From: Methanosphaera sp. rholeuAM74
Lineage (GTDB): Archaea > Methanobacteriota > Methanobacteria > Methanobacteriales > Methanobacteriaceae
Direction of reading: 5' to 3'
Length of the DNA stretch: 5,383 bases
Assembly (NCBI GenBank): GCA_003266075.1
Contig: MUZZ01000192.1
Coordinates: forward strand, 1 to 5,383
Shown: positions 1-4,757 of the stretch, one piece after another
Layout: each line of letters begins with the position of its first letter
Numbering within the stretch: the stretch's first letter is position 1
The notes under the pieces: generated by a model
Told to the model about the DNA's origin: nothing
The model's database searches: none
The model's input: the letters and a program-made list of their open reading frames with translations, nothing else
Translations under genes and position numbers: made by a program

Positions 1-21
1 TAGTGTTTTCACAACAACTTA

Positions 22-29
22 TTTAAATA
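22..29 (+). promoter_or_regulatory. Candidate TATA box for the SIS-domain gene
   Basis: The octamer TTTAAATA resembles the archaeal TATA box. With usual archaeal spacing, transcription would begin near positions 50-55 and give a leader of roughly 100 nt before the start codon at 151. The surrounding DNA is so AT-rich that other matches exist (for example around 73-83), so the choice is tentative. Confidence 0.3.
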
Positions 30-61
30 TGGTTAAACAAATAACATATTATTAATAAAGC

Positions 62-74
62 GAGGTATACCCTC
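62..74. promoter_or_regulatory. Short palindrome in the leader of the SIS gene
   Basis: GAGGTATACCCTC contains the perfect 8-bp palindrome GGTATACC (64-71). It can also be read as GAGG/CCTC arms around TATAC. It is the most GC-rich spot in this leader and lies just downstream of the predicted transcription start, where a repressor could bind. No regulator is identified in the window, so an operator role is inference. Confidence 0.25.
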
Positions 75-94
75 TAAATAATGGAAATATTATG

Positions 95-118
95 GAAGTG
101 TAAAAAAGAAAACACTTC
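95..118 (+). repeat. 7-bp inverted repeat (possible leader hairpin)
   Basis: GAAGTGT (95-101) and ACACTTC (112-118) are perfect inverted arms around a 10-base, A-rich loop. They lie 33 bases before the start codon at 151. As RNA this would be a weak hairpin. No oligo-T follows, so it does not look like a terminator. It could affect translation or be a protein site; chance is also possible. Confidence 0.3.
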
Positions 119-136
119 ATAAAGAAAATATGGAAA

Positions 137-142
137 TGGGGA
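137..142 (+). promoter_or_regulatory. Ribosome-binding site deciding the SIS start
   Basis: GGGGAT lies eight bases before the ATG at 151 and resembles the archaeal Shine-Dalgarno core GGTGAT. The in-frame ATG at 130 has no purine-rich site before it, so 151 is the preferred start. Confidence 0.45.
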
Positions 143-150
143 TAAATAAA

Positions 151-1152
151 ATGGAATATGAAATGTATCAGGAAATGATGGATCAACCGAAATCGTTGAA
201 GCAAACAATAGAAGCAGAAAAGAAGCATCTAGAAGAACTATCAGAAACATACAGTAAATTCGATAAAATCTTCTTAATAGGATGTGGAAGTTCAATTTCA
301 ACTTGCTACACTATCAGGGATGGAATAAAAACAATTTCACCAATGAACATAGACGTGCAGACTGGATTTGAGTTTGCAAACAACCAGTACCTGGAAAAAG
401 ATGCTAACATGGGTGTCATCTTGACTTCACAATCTGGTGAAACATCAGACACACTAGCAGCACTAAGAAAAGCTAAGGAGTACGGCTTAACGACTCTGTC
501 AATAACCAATCTTCAGGATAGTTCAATGGCAAAAGAAGCTGACGATGCTATCATAACAAGATGTGAAGAAGAACATGCAATACTCGGAACTAAAACATAT
601 ATAACACAGTTATTCTCATTGTACGTAATATTCTACTCCATGATTAAATCAGAAAGGACAGAGAAAATACTTGAACAATTATATCAGATACCTGATGTCA
701 TAACAGAGTTACTGGAAACAACAGAGGAATCATCAAAACAATTAGCAAACGAAAACAAGGACGTCGATATATTCTATTGTATGGGTGATGGATTGAACTT
801 CGGACTGGCATACAAGCTGGCAATGACGATGTTCATGGAAGGAGCATTAAAACATGCTTGTCCAGTATTTTCAGGAGAATTCAGGCATGGGTTAATAGAA
901 AGAGTGGAAAAGGATGTAACAGTAGTATTCTTGAAGTCTGAAGATGATGAACTCACTAATAAAGCCATAAAGTTCTGTCAGGATTTAGATGTCAACTGTA
1001 TTAACTTCAACTCATATGACTATTATGATGCAGACCCATTACTAGCACCATTTATCACAATAATACCATTAGAATGGTTCATATACCACCTATCAATATA
1101 CAATGGTGAAGATCCTGGAAGTACAAGGCACATAGGTAAAATAAGATACTAA
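151..1152 (+). CDS. SIS-domain phosphosugar isomerase/deaminase (GlmD/FrlB-like)
   Basis: The 333-residue product has two SIS (sugar isomerase) domains and no N-terminal glutaminase domain, so it cannot draw ammonia from glutamine as full GlmS does. It probably acts in the cytosol on a phosphorylated amino sugar or sugar-amine adduct. Domain 1 (about 38-165) has FLIGCGSS (41-48), the phosphosugar loop TSQSGETSDTL (92-102) and GTKTYITQL (146-154), all close to GlmS motifs. Domain 2 (about 205-333) has MEGALKHA (229-236) and SGEFRHG (241-247). By alignment from memory, Glu230, His246 and Lys330 match the catalytic Glu, His and C-terminal Lys of GlmS isomerase. The C-terminal pattern LLAPF...PLEW...LSIY resembles fructoselysine-6-phosphate deglycase FrlB more than GlmS. 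Archaeal glucosamine-6-phosphate deaminases (GlmD) share this design. The start at 151 follows GGGGAT; an ATG at 130 would add seven residues. The family is secure, the substrate is not. Confidence 0.9.
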   Translation: MEYEMYQEMMDQPKSLKQTIEAEKKHLEELSETYSKFDKIFLIGCGSSISTCYTIRDGIKTISPMNIDVQTGFEFANNQYLEKDANMGVILTSQSGETSDTLAALRKAKEYGLTTLSITNLQDSSMAKEADDAIITRCEEEHAILGTKTYITQLFSLYVIFYSMIKSERTEKILEQLYQIPDVITELLETTEESSKQLANENKDVDIFYCMGDGLNFGLAYKLAMTMFMEGALKHACPVFSGEFRHGLIERVEKDVTVVFLKSEDDELTNKAIKFCQDLDVNCINFNSYDYYDADPLLAPFITIIPLEWFIYHLSIYNGEDPGSTRHIGKIRY

Positions 1153-1178
1153 TATTTCTATCCAATAATCTAATCCCC

Positions 1179-1203
1179 CACCTATTTTATATTTTAATTA
1201 TCT
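1179..1203 (+). terminator. T-rich stretch after the SIS gene (possible terminator)
   Basis: The 50 bases after the SIS stop codon include a T-rich tract with the runs TTTT at 1184-1187 and 1192-1195. Archaeal transcription often ends at such oligo-T tracts without a hairpin. The runs are short and interrupted, so this is a weak call supported mainly by position. Confidence 0.25.
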
Positions 1204-1226
1204 AATTCAATTTTAAAAGATCAGAT

Positions 1227-1415
1227 GTTGTGCGAAAACTCTCCAAAAAGTGTCTAATTATTTTACTTATAAAGAGAGAGTTCAACAATTCAGTTTCACG
1301 AGTTTTCAAAAAGAATTTGTTGACACTGTTTATAATATTAATATATCCATGCTGATATTTTGTTTAATATCTTTGTTAACATATAATTTATATGACAAAA
1401 TAATTGTCGCACAGC
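1227..1415 (+). mobile_element. Possible MITE-like or insertion-sequence relic
   Basis: GTTGTGCGA (1227-1235) and TCGCACAGC (1407-1415) are inverted and match at 8 of 9 positions. Further in, AATTATTTT (1256-1264) is inverted at 1397-1405, and TATAAA (1268-1273) is inverted at 1387-1392. The left arm therefore looks like the right arm with about 20 extra bases. Between the arms is an open frame that overlaps the right end, as transposase genes often do. No target-site duplication is visible, and AT-rich blocks recur easily by chance. The 189-bp length suits an internally deleted, non-autonomous element. This is a hypothesis. Confidence 0.25.
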
Positions 1416-1444
1416 CTATTTTTCTAAAAAAAAAATTAGATTAG
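1250..1444 (+). pseudogene. Doubtful 64-codon open frame, possible transposase fragment
   Basis: A GTG-started frame of 64 residues fills the convergent gap between the SIS gene and the adhesin gene. It has one hydrophobic stretch, ISMLIFCLISLLTYNL (about residues 32-47). That kind of hydrophobic ending is seen at the C-termini of some DDE transposases, but I cannot assign a family. The frame is open upstream to 1217 without a better start or a ribosome-binding site. Its last codons read through a ten-base A tract that is better explained as the terminator of the opposite gene. It may be a decayed gene fragment or no gene; expression as a small membrane protein is a weaker alternative. Confidence 0.2.
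1426..1435 (-). terminator. Oligo-T terminator of the adhesin-like gene
   Basis: Read on the minus strand this is ten consecutive T residues, 13 bases after the TAA stop codon (1449-1451) of the surface-protein gene. Runs of T without a hairpin are the usual intrinsic terminators in methanogens. It would stop minus-strand transcripts before they run into the convergent SIS gene. Confidence 0.6.
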
Positions 1445-1448
1445 GGGC

Positions 1449-3746
1449 TTATTTTGTTACTATGATTGTACTCGTACCCCTTGCATTATTATAAGAGTTT
1501 CTTTCATTACATATCAGAGTCAATACGTAACTACCACTCAATACTTCATCTGGTATTCTAAAGGATATTTTCACATCACCATTTTTTACTTCAAAGTACT
1601 GTGCATTGCCTTGGCTGTTTTTAATTACAGTATTTCCAACTTTAATAGCACAGTATGTTGAGCCTGTAACAGAGTGTCCTTTCACATCAGTCAACTTTCC
1701 AGTTAGATAAGCCACATTATTATTAGTTGTAGCATTATCGAGTTTTACTTTAACGTTGGCTTTGACTCCACCTAGTATTGCTTGTGTTTCCATCCTATTG
1801 TACCTAATATTAGAGTATACAGTTGTGAATGTGTAGTTTCTCGCACTTATTCCATGAGGTAATGTGAACTTGTATGTGGCAACATTATTCTTAATGTTTA
1901 CTCTCACTTGTGTACCATTAGAGTATTTGATGGTTTCACCATTGAACTTGAAGATGACCAATCCAGTATTCACGGTCATGTTATCGTTGATTCTAGCAGT
2001 TAAAATAATCACATCATCCATAGCACCACTATTCGGTGTTAGGGTTAAAGTGATTTTCGCTGTTCTCTTTTTCATGGTTAAAGTTTCACTCTGACTTTCT
2101 CTGTCATTGTACTTGCTACTGTTAACGAATTTGGCTATGAACTTATATGATTCCTTTGACCATGAAATTGGTGTAGTATAAGTAATTGAGGCCTTTCCAT
2201 TTCTAACAGTTGATGCAATTGCATTGTTTTTCGAATCCTTGAGTGTCACACCGTTGACTTTGAATATAACCTTACCATCATTAACCAATTGCCCCTTGGA
2301 AGTGACGTTAGCAGTTAAGGTGACCTTGTTTCCAACAATTACTGATGCTGGGGCAGTTCTTATTTCAACATTGCTTTTTACGTTGATATGATTCACTTTT
2401 CCCCATGAAAATATTGTTTTACTTTTGATATCTGAGCCTGTTACTGTGTTGTTGAAGAGGTTTGCCCCTTCATTCAGTGTTGCCTGTGGGTCTACATATA
2501 TTGCTCCACCATAGGTGGTTTTTCCAGTAACCCTCGTATTGAATATGTTATTTGTCACATTTGCCTTGACTAGGTTAAGATATATTGCTCCTCCCCGTGT
2601 ATTACCAGAGTTTACCTTGTTTGCAAATAGGTTATCCTCCACTTTACTGGTAGAATTTCTTATGAATATTATTCCACCCTGTGTAATTGGCTGTGTAGAT
2701 TTACTGTTGATGTTTGTGAAGTTATTGTTTAGCATATTCAATGCACCAGCTTCATGATAGATGATTCCATTATTCTTTTTGGCTGTGGTGGTATTAATGT
2801 TGTTGAATGTGCAATTTTCTAATGTCATCGGTGTTTCATAGTTATCCAGTACTGATCCCCTGATATCTATCCTAGTCGACATGGCACTATTTATGAACTT
2901 GGTATTGTTAATTAAAATGTTCTTGTTTTTGTAACTATGTATTGCTCGACCTTTGTTGTTATTAAATGTGTTACCTGATAATACGATCCTGTCTTCACCT
3001 GCAAGGTATAATACAGCTGTCTTGTCATCGTTACCATTACTACTTGCAACGTTTCTTGTGAAGGTGGAGTTGTATATGTTTATGGATGGTCCATTACTAT
3101 AGATTGCCCCACTTTTAATATCGGTATTGTTTGTGAAGGTTGATGCTATTATGGTGAGAGTTCCACGGTTGGTTATCGCTCCACCCCTATCGGCTATTCC
3201 ATAGTTGTTGTTGAATTTACAGTTTTTGATTGTTGATGTACAACTTTCAGAGTTAATGACTGCTCCTGCCCCACGGTTTGTTCCTTTAGTATTCTGTATA
3301 GTCAAATCATTTATTTTAACATTGTTTCCACTGTGTATGAATAGGAATGAGTATCTTCCTTGTCCATCAAGTACTGAATTGTTTCCATTGATGGTCACAT
3401 CACGTTGAAGAGCTATGCTTTCGGTGATTTTGTATGTTCCCCTTTCAAGATTCACTACATCTACGTCATAATCATTTTCAAGTGTGTTTACCAGTTGTCG
3501 GTATGTTTTCACTGTAACTGATTTAGTTGCACCCTTTGTTTTATTAGTGGTTTTTGTAGTGTCTTTTATTTTTTGAATGTTGCTTTGATGTGCTTGTATA
3601 TCGTATTCCTGATTTGATGTCTGTATTTCACTTTTTTGGCTGGAAATGGATGTGTTTTCAGTATCATTTGCAGATACACTTGCCAGTCCTACCACTAGTA
3701 TCATGATTGCCATGATTATGAAAGTGTACTTTTTATTGATTTTCAT
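1449..3746 (-). CDS. Secreted adhesin-like beta-helix protein (Asn/Thr-rich)
   Basis: The 765-residue product is probably secreted and displayed at the cell surface. Residues 1-26 form a signal peptide (KINKK, hydrophobic 8-22, likely cleavage after SVSA). Residues 27-77 are a Ser/Thr/Gln/Lys-rich linker. Residues about 78-440 form a right-handed parallel beta-helix: it opens with NLERGTYKI and INGNNSVLDGQG, then repeats GGAI-like (RGGAI, SGAIY, QGGII, RGGAIY, YGGAIY) and FxxN-like motifs (FNNN, FTNN, FTRN, FNNI, FANK) like chlamydial Pmp repeats. Three Ig-like modules follow (about 456-558, 562-657, 661-765), two with the signature VIFKxNG (493-499, 597-603). Many N-x-S/T sites could be glycosylated. 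There is no C-terminal membrane helix or recognisable cell-wall-binding repeat, so anchoring is unclear. AGGAGAG (3753-3759) precedes the ATG by six bases. The family is known for Methanosphaera and Methanobrevibacter surface proteins; a role in adhesion is assumed, not shown. Confidence 0.92.
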   Translation of the reverse strand: MKINKKYTFIIMAIMILVVGLASVSANDTENTSISSQKSEIQTSNQEYDIQAHQSNIQKIKDTTKTTNKTKGATKSVTVKTYRQLVNTLENDYDVDVVNLERGTYKITESIALQRDVTINGNNSVLDGQGRYSFLFIHSGNNVKINDLTIQNTKGTNRGAGAVINSESCTSTIKNCKFNNNYGIADRGGAITNRGTLTIIASTFTNNTDIKSGAIYSNGPSINIYNSTFTRNVASSNGNDDKTAVLYLAGEDRIVLSGNTFNNNKGRAIHSYKNKNILINNTKFINSAMSTRIDIRGSVLDNYETPMTLENCTFNNINTTTAKKNNGIIYHEAGALNMLNNNFTNINSKSTQPITQGGIIFIRNSTSKVEDNLFANKVNSGNTRGGAIYLNLVKANVTNNIFNTRVTGKTTYGGAIYVDPQATLNEGANLFNNTVTGSDIKSKTIFSWGKVNHINVKSNVEIRTAPASVIVGNKVTLTANVTSKGQLVNDGKVIFKVNGVTLKDSKNNAIASTVRNGKASITYTTPISWSKESYKFIAKFVNSSKYNDRESQSETLTMKKRTAKITLTLTPNSGAMDDVIILTARINDNMTVNTGLVIFKFNGETIKYSNGTQVRVNIKNNVATYKFTLPHGISARNYTFTTVYSNIRYNRMETQAILGGVKANVKVKLDNATTNNNVAYLTGKLTDVKGHSVTGSTYCAIKVGNTVIKNSQGNAQYFEVKNGDVKISFRIPDEVLSGSYVLTLICNERNSYNNARGTSTIIVTK

Positions 3747-3804
3747 ATTAATCTCTCCTAATTACTAGGATGTTATATTTAAATTACTTAATTGATAATT
3801 ATAA

Positions 3805-3816
3805 CTATTATATACT
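3805..3816 (-). promoter_or_regulatory. Candidate TATA box of the adhesin-like gene
   Basis: On the minus strand the sequence reads AGTATATAATAG, a good archaeal TATA-box match. It would place the transcription start near 3783-3787, giving a leader of about 40 nt that includes the ribosome-binding site at 3753-3759. An obvious purine-rich BRE upstream is lacking, so the call is moderate. Confidence 0.45.
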
Positions 3817-3817
3817 A

Positions 3818-3836
3818 ATGTTTTAATCATTAACAT
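3818..3836. repeat. Inverted repeat directly upstream of the adhesin TATA box
   Basis: ATGTT (3818-3822) and AACAT (3832-3836) are inverted arms around nine bases. They lie just upstream of the minus-strand TATA box, where archaeal activators or BRE-competing repressors bind. The arms are short and AT-rich, so chance is a serious alternative. Confidence 0.2.
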
Positions 3837-4048
3837 ATTTATAATTATTTATTTCTGTAATGTATTTTTTTACTCTTTTTATATCACGTTTTAGTTATTT
3901 CACGGTTTTTATTTTTAAAATATGGTTAAAGTGTTTTTTAGTTAATTATAAGTTTATCCTGTATGAAAACATTTTTTGGGGTATTTGCATAGTTTCTAGC
4001 TTAATGTTTTAACTATACTTCTTCTTAAAGTATTAATCCATTGACTAC

Positions 4049-4058
4049 TATATATATT
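4049..4058 (+). promoter_or_regulatory. Alternating TA tract before the pRiA4b-like gene
   Basis: TATATATATT resembles a TATA box but ends only 16 bases before the ATG at 4075. Usual archaeal spacing would put the transcription start at or just after that ATG, which conflicts with the ribosome-binding site at 4065-4069. A start further upstream, for example from a box near 4005-4017, is equally possible. Confidence 0.25.
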
Positions 4059-4064
4059 ACTTAA

Positions 4065-4069
4065 GTGAT
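4065..4069 (+). promoter_or_regulatory. Ribosome-binding site deciding the 4075 start
   Basis: GTGAT within AAGTGATTC matches the 3' part of the archaeal Shine-Dalgarno core GGTGATC. It is five bases before the ATG at 4075 but only two before the in-frame TTG at 4072, so ATG is preferred. Confidence 0.4.
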
Positions 4070-4074
4070 TCTTG

Positions 4075-4623
4075 ATGATTGGATATTATGTTAAATTTAA
4101 CCTAAAAAGTGTTGATACAGTAAGGGATGTCATTATACCATCTAACATTACCTTTGAAGTGTTGCATCATATTATAAGGATACTTTACGCATTTGATGAT
4201 GAACATGGATACAAATTCACTTTTCCAAATCTTTCATTGGTTATTAGAAGTTACAGTATTAATCCTGATGTTATAACAGCTACCCAAGAAAAAATAGATA
4301 AGTATTTTGAAGCATTGGACAGTATTACCTACATTTATAATAGGTTGGAAGTTAAAATCACGGTTAATGATGTCGTAAATTATGATAAGCATTATCCTCA
4401 ATTACTGTCTATTCATAACAAGTATATCGAAGATTTTGATTTTTGTCTTGATGATTTAAATGACAATGTAAAGATAGTTCGTACTACTGCCATTTCAAGG
4501 GCTTTGAACAAAATTCAGATTAATCTAATGATGTTCTTCATGATTCCTTATAAACTAGATGATAATAGGGTTGTCGAAGTAGTCATCGATGAAAATTACT
4601 CCTTGGACAAGTATCTGTTATAA
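4075..4623 (+). CDS. Divergent pRiA4b ORF-3-like protein
   Basis: The product is 182 residues from the ATG at 4075; the TTG at 4072 would add one. Residues 3-50 resemble the start of the plasmid pRiA4b ORF-3 family (Pfam PRiA4_ORF3): a first strand YYVKFNL, the pattern PSNITFEVLHHIIRILY (22-38), then FDDEHGYKFTF (40-50), which matches the family's W-D-D-x-H-x-x-x-F region except that the Trp is missing. Further on, ITYIYNRLEVKITVNDV (84-100) and HYPQLLSIHNKYIEDFDF (106-123) line up with the family's YDFGDxWxHxI and P-x-L-x-G-x-PPEDxGG segments, but the diagnostic Gly, Trp and PPED residues are absent. The family's molecular function is unknown; members occur on plasmids and near transposons in bacteria and archaea. 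No signal peptide or clear membrane helix is seen. The gene stands alone, divergent from the adhesin gene. The family call rests on remembered patterns. Confidence 0.75.
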   Translation: MIGYYVKFNLKSVDTVRDVIIPSNITFEVLHHIIRILYAFDDEHGYKFTFPNLSLVIRSYSINPDVITATQEKIDKYFEALDSITYIYNRLEVKITVNDVVNYDKHYPQLLSIHNKYIEDFDFCLDDLNDNVKIVRTTAISRALNKIQINLMMFFMIPYKLDDNRVVEVVIDENYSLDKYLL

Positions 4624-4666
4624 CTTATTTTACATTGTTGAAATTTAGAACTTAGTCTAGTAGCAG

Positions 4667-4699
4667 TTATCTCCTATTAGATAAATATAAATTAGATAA
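4667..4699. repeat. Three AGATAA half-sites before the DUF1611 gene
   Basis: TTATCT (4667-4672) and AGATAA (4679-4684) are inverted arms around six bases. ATTAGATAA occurs at 4676-4684 and again at 4691-4699, a direct repeat with a 15-base period. Together they make one inverted and one direct copy of the same half-site, overlapping an AT-rich TATA-like stretch (4683-4692). This arrangement would suit a dimeric regulator, though the sequence is AT-rich enough to arise by chance. Confidence 0.3.
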
Positions 4700-4717
4700 T
4701 TGATATACATATTAGCA

Positions 4718-4725
4718 TATAAAAA
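4718..4725 (+). promoter_or_regulatory. One of several candidate TATA boxes for the DUF1611 gene
   Basis: TATAAAAA is a reasonable archaeal TATA box, but it would start transcription near 4743, right at the ribosome-binding site. An alternative box in AAATATAAAT (4683-4692) would give a leader of about 45 nt and fits better with use of that site. The sequence alone does not decide. Confidence 0.25.
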
Positions 4726-4743
4726 TTATTTATAATGTTTAGT

Positions 4744-4754
4744 GGAGAAGTGAT
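4744..4754 (+). promoter_or_regulatory. Strong ribosome-binding site for a TTG start
   Basis: GGAGAAGTGAT carries both halves of the archaeal consensus GGAGGTGAT and sits just before the TTG at 4758 (GGAG ends ten bases, GTGAT three bases before it). A stop codon at 4740-4742 closes the frame upstream, and no ATG or GTG lies between, so this site fixes the TTG as the start. Confidence 0.6.
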
Positions 4755-4757
4755 TTT

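Larger units (their letters stand above)
3747..4074. other. AT-rich divergent intergenic region without genes
   Basis: This 328-bp stretch separates the divergent adhesin-like gene (minus) and the pRiA4b-like gene (plus). I find no convincing coding sequence or RNA gene in it. It holds the adhesin ribosome-binding site and a TATA-like box, an inverted repeat at 3818-3836, several T runs, a 13-mer (3918-3930) also found near the window start, and an alternating TA tract at 4049-4058. Length and composition fit two separate promoters, one for each gene. Confidence 0.6.

Noticed and set aside
81..122. A 13-codon open frame upstream of the SIS gene, considered as a leader peptide.
   Set aside because: The nearest purine-rich site (GAGGT at 62-66) is 14 bases before its ATG, too far. 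The frame has no run of regulatory codons and could easily arise by chance.
130..150. An earlier in-frame ATG for the SIS-domain protein.
   Set aside because: It has no ribosome-binding site and adds seven residues not typical of the family start; GGGGAT before the ATG at 151 fits better.
1426..1435. The ten-base homopolymer as a phase-variation tract.
   Set aside because: It lies outside the adhesin coding sequence and after its stop codon, where a terminator role explains it better.
1449..3746. The repeated beta-helix motifs as a DNA-level tandem repeat or CRISPR-like array.
   Set aside because: The repetition is at protein motif level only; the DNA copies differ and spacing varies.
3963..3992. 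A nine-codon frame with ATG in the divergent intergenic region.
   Set aside because: It has no ribosome-binding site and is too short to support as a gene.
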